64,000 bases of DNA, taken from positions 62,001 through 126,000 of the forward strand of contig JAWRVZ010000094.1 in assembly GCA_037043235.1 (NCBI GenBank). Direction: 5' to 3'. The notes under the pieces were generated by a model. It made no database searches. It was not told where the DNA came from and saw nothing but the letters and a program-made list of their open reading frames with translations. The translations under genes and the position numbers were made by a program. Positions 38,292-53,300 of this stretch are shown here, piece by piece (position 1 is the stretch's first letter; each line of letters starts with the position of its first letter). The stretch comes from Rhodeus uyekii. Taxonomy: Eukaryota > Chordata > Actinopteri > Cypriniformes > Acheilognathidae.

Positions 38292-38346
38292 CTGCCAACC
38301 GTACATCGTACAAAATGAACAAAAGAGAGGACGCCCCTAAAGACCG
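38292..38346 (+). CDS. slc29a2: slc29a2 coding exon 1
   Basis: Acceptor TTTGAACAG, then 23 bases of 5'UTR and ATG at 38315 in a good context (ACAAAATGA). It encodes MNKREDAPKD plus two bases of the next codon. The donor is CCG|GTAAGT. The DAPKD motif aligns with the ENT2 N-terminus. Confidence 0.88.
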
Positions 38347-41300
38347 GTAAGTTTCTTTTTTTTTTTTTTTAAATCTTCAACTTGCCAGATTCTCTCAATC
38401 TAAAGGACTGATTTAAGTAAATGTCAATATGTAATTTTGAAAAGCACAGGGATTCAGTTTGATTGCTCTGAAAGCAATCAAATGACTCAACAGAACAGAC
38501 AGATACAGACTCTAATCAAGCTAATAGCTTTCCATAGTTACATATAGTTAGTCATATTCTTATAAGTGGACAGCAAATAAGTCATATTTCTCTTGATATT
38601 AAAATCGTGGTTGTTGAGATTGTGATAGTTTTTAAATGCAAGTATTTTTGTGAAGGTTGGATCGCTGTGGTTAACTTTCTTTTGTGCCCCAAGTTCAGTT
38701 TTCAAAATATAGAAAGTAGTGTAAAAAATATATAATTTGTAAGCAGACAGGCATGAGTCAATTTACAAGATAGATGAACACTGCCAAGTTAAGATTTCTT
38801 AAATTAAAAATTACTACATACTTCGAGAAGGGTTTCATACTTTAAAACCTAAGCCTGTTGGTTTGTTTAGCATGTAATGGATTGGGATTTAAATGATTTT
38901 TGGAAAAAGTAAATGCACCACCCCTGACTTTAAAAAAACTTGCTCACTCATGGGTTTGGATTTGCACTATTCATAATTATTATAATATCATGCTGTGAAG
39001 TAAAGATAAACCAGAAATCTTAACATTGATCAAATTTGTAATTGGGGGAAAATGTCACTTGAATGTTGCAAATAGATTTGTTTACCGTCATGTTCTCTCT
39101 TCTGTCTAGCTGCTGCTTTGTCGCGATCATATTCTTCATCCTTGGCCTGGGAACACTGTTACCATGGAACTTCTTTATGACGGCATCAATGGTAAAGGAA
39201 TGTGTAAAAAATATCTAAATATGAACAAGAATGACACAGGAGTTTCTCTGAAAATCTTTAAACTAAATCTGCTGAAACAACACTCTTCATTAGTCTGAGA
39301 GAATTTCCCCCCCAGGATATTGATTGTTTCGATCTGCTGAATGAGTGTTTGCTAGTTGGCTAACAGCCATGGTTGAACCAATTAGCCTCATCACTGTCAT
39401 CACTGTGTTTAAATCCTGTTTTATAAGGAGTTGTTTGATTAGTCTGATTTGAGATGCGACCTTAGGGCGTTTTCACACCTACCGTATTTTCTCGCATGTA
39501 ACCCACTGGTTATACCAGATTTTACAAACCCTGCAGGGTGGGTGCGGGTTATATGAGGGTGTGGGCTATATCAAAATTTTTTGCACGTAATAATATTTCA
39601 AATATGTTACGTCCCTAAGGACTTTTTGCGGCATTTCCTTTCTGTTTTTCTTTCTTGCGAGGGTTGTTGTCTCTGGCCCTTGTACTATCACTCTGACAGC
39701 TGGTGCTGATAGGCTGTCTGACTTGTCAATCATGCAAGAAGACGTGATTGGCTGTGCTGTCATGAGGGCGGGCTCTTCTCATCTCATCCGATGATCAACA
39801 CCTGTAGAAACGCTTCTTAAGGGACGTGCTGCTGCACAGCGGGAGAGACTGCTTTTTCTTTTTGTTCTGATTCTGACTTTTTAAAAAAAAAAATTTATTG
39901 TTTGAATTAAAAAAAAAAATTGTTTGTTGTACCGAGCCTGAACAGTTATGGATAATTGACGTCATGCAACCAACATTCGAAATTTGAAATGTGAACTTAC
40001 ACAACTTTAGTTTATTTGAGCCCTCCAAACGCTCTTTCAGTGTTCGTATATGTGAACAAACAAAACTTCAAACCCCCCTAAAAGATCCTACCAATGAAAC
40101 TGCACTCAGACCACCTCCACAGGTCTAGTACTATTATGCTAAAGTGTACTCTATCTTTTGCAGTTCTAGTGCCTACATCCTAACAGACTGTACAACAGTA
40201 CATCATTGGAAGAGTTATGTGACACTGCTGTTATTCACAGTGGATGAGTTATGTCATGCTTGATCACTTAAAATTCAGCAGCTGTTATGATCTTTGTTCT
40301 CACCAGTCCCAAGGTGCTCTAGAACGGTTTCATCAAACCTCGAAGTCCATGTTAAGCAAATATTGCGCTGAGTCAGGGAAGGATTGGGATGAGCGGTTTC
40401 CTTTACTCGTGTTTGCTGTCCGTGAGTGTGTAGGAGTTGCTGGGGTGTAGCCCAGCAGAGCTGGTTTTTGGGCACGTGGTTAGAGGCCCACTCAAAATGT
40501 TGAAAGAGAATTGGATCTCTGAGTAGCCATTGGAATGTAATTTGTTGATCTATGCAAGTTATTTTCGAGAACGGTTACATAGTGCCTGAAAATTAGCCCA
40601 GGCTGCGAAATTTTTTTTGTTCATTTTCTGATGGGGACAAAGTCTTGGTTTTATTGCCATTTCAAGATGCTGCATTGCAGGCAAGGTTCGCTGAACCATA
40701 TGTCATTGACAAGAAGCTGAATGACACAAATGTGATTGACCCGAGAAAAGCTTGCGTGTGTCATGTAAACATTGAAGTTGTTTGCGAGTCGTGAGGAAGA
40801 GATGGAGTCAACAAGCTCTGTCATTACTCCTGTAGCTTTGATCGTGGTTGCTTCTTTATTGATGAAGATGGGTTGAGACGGCAGAGTAACCTTTCGGGCG
40901 GTAGATTGACCAATTCTAATGTTTTGAAGAATTTGACTGATAACTGATATTGTGGAGTTGATTAACTCTTTCTTAGGTTTATTTCAGATGTTCCCACCCA
41001 CACTCATGCTGAAACATGATATCGATGTAGGTGATCTTCCACCCATTAAACAACGTGCTTATCGAGTGAACCTACTAAACGTCAAGTTATGGAAGCTGAG
41101 GTTAAATGCCTAGTTGAGAATGATCTTGCAGTTCTGAGTTCTAGAGCTTGGAGTTCTCTGTGCTTATTGGTTCTGAAATTAGGGACGTTCCTTTCGACTA
41201 ATTTGTTAGTCGTTTAAACGAAAGTTTTGTAACCGACTAGTTTAAAAGTAATGCCGTTAGAAATAAGGTCACTTTTCTGCGGCGTGCTTTTCCTTCTGTA

Positions 41301-44300
41301 GTCTCAACTGCAGCTTTATGTAGCGAGAGACGTGTGTCTGTTTCCATGGTGAAACCCGTGACAATGAGTTCAATAAACAGGTAAAGAATAAAAACGTATA
41401 TATCTATATCTTTCAGCTGAACGTGATCACAGTGGCGGACAGTTGTAGTAAATGACGCGATGATTTGGCTGTTTCGGCTCAAATCTCCAAAAAATGTCCG
41501 TGTCTGTGATTTAATATGGCTATGCTCGGATCCAGTGGAATCATTATTCAACAGTTTATAAAACACTTTTCTGTCTCCTCCTACTTTAAAATACTCCCAC
41601 ATCTCGCTCGTCTTTCAGTGGTCATTGTTAAACCTGCCGTGACTGATATAAACAAAACGCCGCAAAAGCACTATGACAGATGTATCGCATTTATTTAGTT
41701 TTGCTTATTCAAAATATTCACACACTTGTTGGCTTTTTCATCAATTTACCTGATATTCCAAATCTCAAATATGTGGAAGTGAATGCGTTTTGTCTTAAAA
41801 GCCTTTTATAATGATCATATCAGCTGATCTATAATGCAAGACGGGCGCCGCAGTTCAGAAAATCTAATCTTTCGGATTTACAACACGTAAATTCATTCAC
41901 TTCTCAAATACATGACAGTAAGTGTCCGGCGGAAGTTTATAGTAACCTATGCAATGTGTATCTGATATGAATAAAACACCTTGTCAGTTTATAATTTAAT
42001 GGATTGTTATTTCTGCTTTTATAGACATCGGTGTGTATTTTTCAAACTATAAATGTATTTAAACGTCTGAAACCTAAAATAAAGATACGTGGTTGAAAAC
42101 TGAATAGCTGTGATTATATGACAAACACTGAGTGCGTCTCTCGCGACCGCAGCGCCAGCCAACGAGAAAAAACACGTTTGAATTTAGCAATTGATCACGA
42201 GACGCACGGATCGTTCTAATCCCACGTGCGATCGCGCGTGTCAGAGGGTTACATGTAAGGTTAAAATGTCATTTGAACAATAAAATCTTGTGTTTTTTTT
42301 TTTTCTCGTGTAGCAAGTGTTTTCGGTGTCGACTAGTAGCACCCTGTACCGTGTAGTCGACTACACTCGCACATCCCTATCTGAAATCTGATGGATTCTG
42401 CACGGATTATAGAAGAGTAAATACCGTGACGAAACCAGATTCGTTTCCCCTCATGCACATGGAGGATTGCATTGATAAAGTAGGCTATGTGTCCTTTTCA
42501 TTAATTAGATTTGTTGAAGGGGTATTGGCAAGTTACCTTGACGGAGTGTGCGGCCGTAATATATCCCCTTTTGTTACACTAGATGACTTTCTTAATTATA
42601 AGATGATGGCGTTTGGACTGCGCAACGCTCCAGCTATCTTCCAGCGTTTGATGAATAAAGTGCTGGCTGGTGTTGAGAACTGTAAAGCTTACTTACCGTA
42701 GATGATATTGTTGTTTAATACCTGGGTGGAGCATCTGTCAACTTTGAGAATTGTTTTTGGTCGCTTGTTAGAGGCATCTCTCACTCTGTTTGGTTAAGTG
42801 TGAATTTGGTAAAGCGACTGTTACCTACCTAAGGAAAAAGTTGGGCAAGGGCAAGTTCGGACTGAGGTCACTTTCAACTATTTGCTTTAAATAGTTTGGT
42901 TCTTTTAAAATGCACTATATATGAAATATTTTGTGCCTCAATTGGAAACGGCACGTTTTTATCTTTTCAAAATCACATGGTCTCGTTGATTTAAATAATG
43001 CCCCATGTCAATTTAAGGTGGCAAATATTGCTCCTTAAGTTATTTCTTTTGGTCTTAAAAAGCCTTTAATTTTCAAGGCGCAACCCTGGAATTGTGAGAG
43101 GAAAAAGTAATTACCTTTTTATTTAAATCAGTGATGGAAACAATTTCCATAATTTCATAATTAAATACTAAAATAAGATTTACAGATTTAATCTATTTCA
43201 AATTAATCTGTAGTTTTTTGTTTTTACAGTATTTCAACAACCGACTCAATACATCTGAATGGAGGAATGGAACAATAACAAGGAAGGAGTATTATTTCAA
43301 TAATTGGATGACTCTGCTTTCCCAGCTGCCTTTGCTGGTGTTCACTTTGCTCAACTCTTTTCTCTATCAGTGGTGAGAATGTTACTTTTGACAACATTTA
43401 TTCCTGGTGTTTCTTGATCTTAGCACACAAACCACATGGACGAGACAAGATACTTCAAGTTCTGAAATGCACCCTAAATGTATATAACTTAAAGAGAAAA
43501 CAACAGTGCAGTAATTCTCGTTTGACTGAGACCTACATTTTGTTAAATGCTCTTTAGATCACACCCATTATCAGTTATTAAAATAGTTTCATAATAAACA
43601 AATGGTTATTACTACATAATGTTTAAGCACACAAATTTTCAGTAAAATTTTTATAATTACAAAAATTCCTTCTTATGCCAGAATACATAGTCATTGAAAT
43701 GCTGTCATTTTGTTAAAATTCAACAAGTAAAGTGTGTAGTTTAATATGCCAAGCATTTACTGAAGCAAGTAATGTATACAAGATAATTTGTGTTTCAGGA
43801 TCTCAGAGAGGATTAGGATTGCAGGCAGTTTAATCTTCATCTTCATCTGCTTCTGTCTCACTGCTGTCCTGGTGAAGGTACCAATAGAGGAGGACATGTT
43901 CTTCTCCATCACCATGGCAACAATCTGGTTTATCAATTGTTAGTGTCTTTGAAACCTCATATCATATAAAGTTTTATTTTTCAAATAAAGGCTAAAAAAA
44001 AACTGAAAATGGTTTCACAATTAATGGTTGTTAAATTGTTTTCAACATTGATAATTAGAAATTTTTCTCATAATGGAATGATTTCTGAAGGATCATGTGA
44101 TACTGAGCTTTGATCACAGGAATAAATCACTTTTTAATATATTTTTAAACGTAATTTTAAATTTATAATCAAGCAGCCTTGATGACCAACTTCTTTCAAA
44201 AACATTAATTATTAAACATCTTACCAACTGAACTTCATAGTTGACATGCACCCTTTTATGGTATGTTTACATGACAGAATGTACGGTACTAAGAATAGAA

Positions 44301-47300
44301 GCATTTCGCCTACAGACGACAGCGTTGTAAAAACGGTCCCTGTTCACATGGATACACAAAATGATTAAAATCTGCATGCCAGGCCAGTAGTTTATGTAAC
44401 TTTGTAAAGAAACATTGCACTCCTATAAACTGAACATGTAATACACTTACACATGACTTCACCGTTCTTACAAATTCATGTAACGGTATTGTTTTCAAAA
44501 ACGTTTTCAAACGTTTGCTTTTTCAGGCACCCAAAACGTAGTTTTTGTGCAAATGAACGGCCAAAACGCTCCACTCATGTACCGCTCTTGCAATCCTCTC
44601 GTTCACTGATCTGTTACGCTCTTCTCATATGCTTAATAATAATAGCTTTGTAGTGCATTAATACATTATTTGGATAATTGGTAAAAAAAATCCATTAAAT
44701 TTTATTTTGTTGCGTGGACCTTTATTTTCTGTCTATTTATTGGCTAGTGTTTTATATTATATAATTGTTTTTGTTCAGTGTCCATAGAATTATTGAATTT
44801 TATTTAAGTGTAATATTAATACAGTTATACAAAGCTCATTTAAATAATTTTTTAAAAGTAGTTTGGGTTTTCAGCTAAGTGCATTCAGAATTTTTGGTTC
44901 TGGTCCAAGTTCATTTCATATATAAACGTATATCACCCACTCTTGGTATAAAGATCAGTATTTTTTGTGCTCTTGATAATTGTTGTGTTCTCTGTCTCTC
45001 GGCAGCTTTTGGAGCCATAATACAGGGAAGTCTGTTCGGTTTGGTGGGTTTGTTGCCACAGAGTTACAGCGCCGTCTTTATGAGTGGACAGGGACTCGCG
45101 GGGACATTTGCTGCTCTTGCAATGATCTTCGCCATAGCAAGTGAGACAAAGTGTTGTTTTTGTATTGAGATACCATGATTTTAAATAATATTTTGATTGT
45201 TCTCTTTCAAAGGCTACTCCCAATGCTGGGCTCAGTTTTAAGGAATATTTTGTGTGTGACCTGCTATAAAGAATGTGTGCAGACATGGCAATTAAATTGT
45301 CCTTGCCCTTGAACCTCGTCAGAGGCTACAAATAGATGTGCAACAGTTGCGCCTTTTCAGGTTTCTTTGTCTACAGTGATTGCTCTGTGTTTGTGTGTGC
45401 TACACTCGTTCTGTATCTCTCTTTTCAGGAATTTGTTTCAAGGTTGCAGTGTGCAGAAATTTTCTTGTCTTTCATCGATAAATAAGGATGAGCACTCAAG
45501 ATAAATGGTGTGTATTTCTGTGTTCACTGCCTATGCTTGAATGCGACCAGTTTTTCTTTGTATGTTTTGGGGAAGAGCATGCTGCCCTTGCCTTGAAGCA
45601 GGGTGAATGCGCGCTCTGTGAAATGTTCAAGTGCTTTGCACCCGCCTTGCTTACTTCCAGAGGTTAGTGCCCATGAGAGCATGGGGCTTGTGTGTTGCCG
45701 TCTGAGGAGCAAGAGAGAGGTCCATCCCTAACACTTGCTCTCTCTCCAGATCAGAAGGTCCTTTTGCCAGATCCCGAAGTGTGCCCTGGCATCCCTTCCA
45801 CTTGGGCAGTGGACAGTGAGTTTTCCACCTCTAAGCATTCCTCCCACGACGATAAAGGATCAAGAGGAACTACTTGAGGAAGTGACTTGCATGGTGGCCA
45901 AATGACAGCTAGACTGACTACAGGAACCGAAGACCCCACAAAAAACGCTCTAAATTAGAGGACAGATTTTTGTCCAGTGACCAGAAGGAGAGACCTCAGC
46001 ATCAATCTTTTCTCTTCTTTGAGGACCTCCTTAGCTGGCTCATACATAAACGATTGGTTGATACCGGTCCAGTCTCAAGAGCTTGTGCTTCAACATTTTA
46101 AATGCCTAAGCTAAATCACACTTGGCTAGGAAATTGTTTATCAGTTTCAGAGATTCCTATGTCTCATGGCAGCTGCGTCCACGGTGATCCCTTTGTGCCT
46201 TTTACACATGAGGCTGCTTCAGTTGTGGCTCAGTTTGCGCTAGTTCGGCAGGTTCTGCTTTGGGCTTAGGACAAGTTCCGGTCCCTCAGGGAGATTTATA
46301 TCCATGGATATCTCAATGTGGGAGCAGAAATACTGTCTAGACAAACGATGCCGAATGTGGAATAGAAAATTCCACCCCGAGGTAGTGAAACAAATTTGGG
46401 AAAGATTCTAAAAGGCAGAGGTGGACCTCTTTGCCTCTCAAGGGACCGTGTAATGTTCCCTCTATTTCTCTCACCTAGCCCTCTTAGGTCTGGACGCGAT
46501 GGCGCATACACGGCCCAGAATGCGTCTTTATGCTTTTCCCTGTCACTCTTTTAAGTCCTGGCCAGAGTTAGTAAACAAGGGTCTCCTCTCTTACAGAGAG
46601 CACTTAATTGGCAGGAGAGAGTTTTCGCTCCTTGACTGCATACTTTGGGCTTAACCAAACAGGAGGGACCTTCTGCCTCGAACACAGGGGACAATGTTTC
46701 ATTCGTACTTCTGGTAATTCAACCTCCACAACGTAGGAGTAGAAGAAACTTCACTGACTTTGTCTACCATATGTTCCGCACTATAAGGCGCACCTAAAAG
46801 GTTTACATTTTCTCACAAATTGGCCGTGCGCCTAATAATCCGGTGTGCCTTGTGTGGACTGAGTTCCAAAATCTGTAAAAATTTAGTTGTGCGCCTTTGG
46901 CAACAGTCTTCATTGACTGTGTGACCATTTCCTGCTGACGCAGAGATGTAATGCGTACACTACGTATGCTGGCAGAGATAAACCAGTCACAGAACATTAC
47001 GGAATACATATGTACGTACACTTATCTCCGCCACGCCTCCGGTAGGTTTACTGCTGCTGCTGAGAGGGAAACGGGTGTTGTACCGAAATCGCGTGCATTC
47101 ATTAATACGCGCTTCCATGAGCATATTCCCTTATCAATCGCTTTTTTTGCACACAGCAAACACCCAGAACGTGCACGGAAGTTTTGAGTACACTTAAATT
47201 AATACATAGAAAATGAAATAATGTGTGTAAAGGATGCAAAAAACATGTCAGATGGATTAAAACTGTAAACTTCCTGAGCTTCATCAGGATAAGTGATAAA

Positions 47301-50300
47301 GACGCCAGCAAAACTGTTGATTTCACTGCATGAAGATCAGAAGAAAATGTATTACTCTCCTCATTGTACTTGTGCATGAATATATTAAATATTATAATAT
47401 TTAATAAATTTTTTCATATGTTGAGTGGGTGTTTGCACGTTCTGGTTGTTTGCTGTGTGAAAGGAAAAAAATCGATCTAAGCGAATATGCTCAAGGAAGC
47501 TTGTATTAATGAATGCACGCGAGGAGTCAGATTTGGCGAAATTGCCCAGCTGTTCAATTCAGACAGAAGATGATGACTTTGATGGATACGGATGAATTGA
47601 TTAAAACATAATGTGAGTGTATTGTTAAATATTAGAATAAAGTTCAACCAAACTCACTGTTTTGCTTCCGCTACCTTTTTTTTATAGACCGTATGTTTTA
47701 GTAAGCGCCTTATAATATGATGCGCCTTGTGTATGTGTTAAGTACAAAAATGGACCCCGTAATTGCGACTGAACCTTATAATCCAGTGTGCCTTATGGTG
47801 CGGAAAGACCATTTTCTTCAGCGCTATGTTCACCGCACTAGCCAGTGGTGTTAGTCAGAGCAATTTTTCGTTGCTATGGGGACCAGAATAGGGGGTTGGC
47901 CGCCACTGAGCAAACTGGGTGAGGGATGCCATTGCTCTTGCCTACAAGGGTATTGGTCAAGCTTCACCTCTAGGAATTACGGCTCACTCCACCAGGGGTT
48001 TGCTTCCTCCCTAGCTTTGGGAAGGTGCGTCCCCTTGCAGCAAGTATGTGATGGGGAAGTCTGGTCCTTGTACATACAATCATAAGATGTTACAGTTTGT
48101 TCATGTTACTTCGGACTTTCGCGTCCTTGTGTCCTTGCACATCTTAAGCTCATGTCTGAGACCATTCATGTGTTCAAGATGCTGCACCTCACTGCCATAC
48201 TGGTGATGTGCCTGAACATCCCTTCAGACTAAGTGACACCTGAAAAGCGCACCTGTTTCACATCTATTTGTGGTCTCTGATGAGCGTGCATTCTAGTGAT
48301 GTTACCATCAGAAATTCAATGCCAATTTCATTGGTGTGTTTGCACACATTCTTCATAGCAGATCAAACAAAAAGTGTTCTCATAGTGCTAAAACTTGGAA
48401 CAGCATCTCGTTCCTGCTTTTTCAGGGAACAGTGATAGTCAAGTAACCTGAGACATTTTCATTTTGTATGTGTAGTATTTATTAATGTATATTTTAGTTT
48501 CAATTGCTTTAGTACATCAAGTAAAACTGAAGAGAAATGAGAAATGTTGCTTTTTATTTTTTGTTTGTCAAGTAATGGGAAGGTATTGTATGGTTTTAGT
48601 TTAGTATAATAACTGCAGTGGGATAAACAAGTTGATTTCAACATCAGTGTCTCTCACAAGTACACAAAACCCCCACAACAATAAATTAATAAAATAATAA
48701 AATAGAATGGTTGAAAATGGTGTTCCTGTTACACATCGAACATGCACTTACTATAGTAGTCCAGTAATAGTAAATTTTGCATAATTACAAGCAGTTAATT
48801 CGTATTGCTCAATACTTGTATTACAAAAAAGGCACCTTGAAATAGTGCAACTTCAACAATAACTTTGCAAGTTAAGTTTTATGAGATTTAAGCTCACTAG
48901 TGGGACTAATTTGTCGTTGTGGCACCTCGTTTGTCATTTCAGGCAATGACATCTTTCCCTTTTAGATTTTTTTTCGACTCCACAGAGATTCTCTGTGGAC
49001 AAATGAATATTCATGCTTTTCTGTATAGACTTGTTCACTGGCCGACTGTGTGTTTGTGTGTGTGTAACAGGTGAAGCCGACAGTGAAACGGCAGCTCTGA
49101 GTTATTTTATCATTCCATGTGTTGGGACCCTTGTCACGCTCATCAGTTATTTGATGCTGCCCAAACTGGTGAGTGTGTGTGTTTAGGCCTTGTTAGATCT
49201 GCGCTGTACTTTAGCCAGCTAAATCTGAAACTGATTTTGTGTGTGTGTGTGTGTGTGTATGCAGGAGTTTGCTAAATTTTATCTGGACAGTAAAAGCAAG
49301 ATTTACGAGGTTGAGATGTCCAACCAGCTGCTATCTACAGGTGAAACTTAATTTATAAAGTACTTGTGGAACATACACATATTTGGTTGTCATTTAACCA
49401 TTATAAAAGGTTATATACAGTATATTTAAAATAATATTAATTCCAACTTAATGGCAATTAAATGAAAATTGTTATATTTTACATTTATTTTAAATGCAAG
49501 AGTTGCAAGAGCTGAACTTTAGAGTGCTTGTACTGACTTCTATGTGTTTATATGTAATTTCATTTGAAATGGCTTTCTGCTGAAAGTACTGATAAAGTTA
49601 CAGTTAAAACGCAGCAAAAATTAAAACGATGTGCAATGCACTTTATTATTTAGAAATATTAGTGCATTTAATTTTTTTTTACTAAGATTAAAACCAACAC
49701 ACAACTATTTTCTAAGTACTCTGACAGTGTCTTTTTTAAATTTAATTTAGTTTTAATTAAATGCACTACAAATGCGGAGTCAATACAATTAAGCACACTT
49801 CTTTTTCACAAGGGAAACTTTATTTTAAGAAAATTGTTCCTCCAGATGTTGCAGAAGGCTGTGAGAAGACGAGTGATCCATCTAATGGCTCTGTGTTCAA
49901 TGGGAATCTTAATAAAGGTGCCAACTGTGTGAGTGAAGAGGAGGGTTGCAAACAGGCCTTCATCACACTGCCGACAGAGAAAGCGTCCACCCAGAAAAGC
50001 TCTATCCTGCAGGTCTTTAAAAAGGTGCAGTTATATTTCACCAATCAAAGTATCAGAACATCTTCAGCTTGTGGTCTGTTTTGAATTAAGTGGCTTACTA
50101 TCATCTTATCTCTCTCTCTCACTAGATTTGGGTTATGGCGTTTTGTGTGACGTTTGTGTTCACAGTAACACTGTCAGTTTTTCCGGCTGTTACCGTGGAT
50201 GTGAAAACTGTCTATGGCGGAAAGTGGGGTATGGAATGTCTTTTTATCTCTCTCTCTCTACCTCTCTACACACACTCACATACACACACACACACACAGT

Positions 50301-53300
50301 GGAATACGGTTATGTCGACGGCCTCGGGGTTTGCAAAAAAGCATCGAGGTAACCAACAGCCAATATGTCGATTTATTTGATGAAGCGATCGGCATGCTAT
50401 AAAAATGTACATACACTGTATATGTTTGCTAACAACAAAAGGCATATGTGCACCAACTAACAGCAGAGATTTACCAGTATACAATAAAAAACACCTTCAA
50501 TTCTCGATACAAAACTTTAATTATATTCTCCAACATTGCAAACACAATTTCACTCACAGCGTAAACAGTCATAACATATTCGTGAGGTCATCACGCTGTA
50601 CTAGATTGCATACTTCCTTGCGTTCTGCCTGTCTAATGTGCTTTCTCAACAAATTTGGCTTCGTCCCGTCTTTTAACAACCGGGTTCTTCAATCCGCACC
50701 GGTGCTGAGCAGAGCGCGCGTCAGAACAAAGTATGAGGCTTAGATAAACACACACACACCTGCTTTTGTTCTGATGTGCGCTCTGTTTAGTGAGTAAGAA
50801 CAGTATGTGCCTTCACTTCAGAGAGTGTTGCGTGGCGCTGACAGAGAAGCGTCACTGACAGAGCGACGTGCAATGCAAACTCAGTGCATGCACAGTGAAC
50901 TTAGTACTATCTTCAGTCACGAGATAACCATGTGAAGTGGCGAATTTGTACCTCTTTTGTGCTCAAGATATTAGTCTTCGGCAACATAAAATAATCGACA
51001 TATCCAAAAAGAAAATGCTAAGACAAGTAGGGAGTTTGGCGGTTCCACTTCAAAAACGTCGACATAATAGTATTGGAGAGTTAACCGTGAGTTGAGATAA
51101 GTGAACTCCACTGTATATGATACTGGCTTCCATAAAGTGCCTTCTTTCAAACTACTGACAAGAAAAATAAAAAATACACATTTAAGTGTTAATTATCAAT
51201 ATTCATCTGTAAATACCTAATAATGTACACCTTTAAAGGCTGCTAGGTTGTTCAGAGATTCCTATGTCTCATGGCAGCTGCGTCCATGGTGATCCCTTTG
51301 TGCCTTTTACACATGAGGCTGCTTCAGTTGTGGCTCAGTTTGCGCTAGTTTGGCAGGCTCTGCTTTCCCTCAGGGAGATTTATATCTTTATATAATTATA
51401 TATCTTTATATAATCTCTAGCAGTTTTACAAAATTAAAAATTTAAGGTTTTCTTACTAGCTATATTCTGGAGGTTTTATAGGTGCCTGATTTTATGTAAT
51501 ATTTTAAAAACAGTGAATTTAGATTTCTGACTGTGTGTGTGTGTGTGTGTGTGAACTTGCTCTTTTCACAAGAGTGTCTTGTTCCTGCAGAAGGGTGACC
51601 TCTGACCCTAAGTATAAAGTAGGTGAAGCGTAATCTCAAGTGAGAATTTATTAATCAAATCGGAAGCGCAGACGATAAAACATCAGTCATGAAATAGAAC
51701 AAGATGTTTTAAAGAAAAATGTCAGAGGACTTTGATACAAGAAGAGGAGTTATGTCCTCTGTTGGGTAACTCAACTCTCTTGTGACTCGCGTACGGCCGT
51801 TGTTCAAACCATTCACACTATTCATACACATACATACACACACACACACCAATACTCACACAGTAAGAAAAAAAAATATATATATATATATAGCTAGGAA
51901 GAAATATAAATTGATGATTGTAAAACTGCTGAAGTGGACATTTCTGGAGAAAAAAAACAGCCTTTAAAGGTGTATATTATTATCATTATTATTAGGTATA
52001 TGCAGATGCATATTGATAATAATTAATGCTTAAATGTGTATTCTTGATTTTTCTTGTCAGTAGTTTGAACGAAGGCATGTTATGGAAGCCAAATGGCTTA
52101 AACGTGGATGAAAAAACTGGTTTTGCTCGTCTCTAATGCACATAATTGCAAAGGCTTTTCTTAGCAAATAGCCAGACAAGATTGGCTTGTGTAACTGATT
52201 GCCCTGCAAGCTGTATTTAGAGCTTTTTATGAGCATGTCGAGTCATCTAAATTTGTACATCTTGTCCCATGAAATCGTTATGCTATTGATTAACAAAGCT
52301 AGTGCACTTTCATCAATTTTAAAACCTTGTGTTTGAGATTCATGACCGTTTTCTACATCGGCTGTTTTCACACACGTTGTTGCGCACTTGCGCATTTTCA
52401 ATTAGTTCGGTTCATGTTCACAAATGTTGTTTTTACCGTACTCCAAACACTGCACCATGTGACAACTGTCAGTGCTGTCATTGGTTACTGACAGCACTGA
52501 CCCTCCCCCCCACACACACATATTTCCATGACAACCGGCCTTACAGGAAGAGCTAGTGAAATATGTCGATAAACGAAGCATGTCTGATTGAGTGCATTGT
52601 GTATTTTTGCTGTACTCCGCGCTGTTGCTTTGCTTAAACGCGGCACTGCCTGACTGTTCTATTAAAGCCCTTCTCACTGAGCCGTTTGCTGAAAATCCCA
52701 TAAATGTCATTATTTTTGTGTGTGTGGAAGACAACTTATGAAAACATCGGCCCAAATCTCCAGGAGACAGAATCTCTGCGACAGGTCAAATTTGCCTTGT
52801 TTATCCACAATGCAACCCCCCGCTGACGACTGAAGCCCAGTGGCTAAAAAAAGAGAACTTCCTGTAATTGATTCAGCCCAAGGTCAGGAAGCTTTCACAC
52901 CACAGGTGGGCCGCGCCAGAGTTTGCAGCCTGTTTACACCGGTCTCGGTACGGCCGTTTAGTGTGGCTGTTGTGTTCACCCTGACCCAAAGGAACCGTAA
53001 TCAGGCCAAAAGCTGCTTTCGGTCAACCTAAACAGTTCCAGTGTGAAAACAGCCTTAAATCTGCTTAATCGTTTTAAAACCTGATAAATGCCTCCATCTG
53101 GTGGATCTCTAAAGAATAGCTCTCAAAATACTTGCAAACTGCAGCGTTTTCAATGCATGGAAAGACACATTAAACATTTTGATCGATATTCCTTTAGTTG
53201 ATGTTTTTAAATCTTAAAACGGATTAGAATAGGCGTTCCTGGTATATTAACTTCGTACTCATTTTACTTTTACCACATTTAGTTCAGTGTAAGCTGAATT

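Larger units (their letters stand above)
39192..43229 (+). other. slc29a2 intron 2, holding three insertions
   Basis: A 4-kb intron that contains a TIR element fragment (39478-40020), a Gmr1-like gypsy remnant (40250-42870) and a hAT element inside it (41180-42379). The first 280 bases and last 350 bases look like ordinary intron sequence. Confidence 0.8.

Noticed and set aside
41237..41602. 121-residue minus-strand frame
   Set aside because: It lies wholly inside the non-coding hAT element and has no recognisable domain.
49933..50352. Frames overlapping exons 8 and 9 of the transporter in the wrong phase
   Set aside because: The transporter frame, with matching splice phases and family similarity, explains the sequence.
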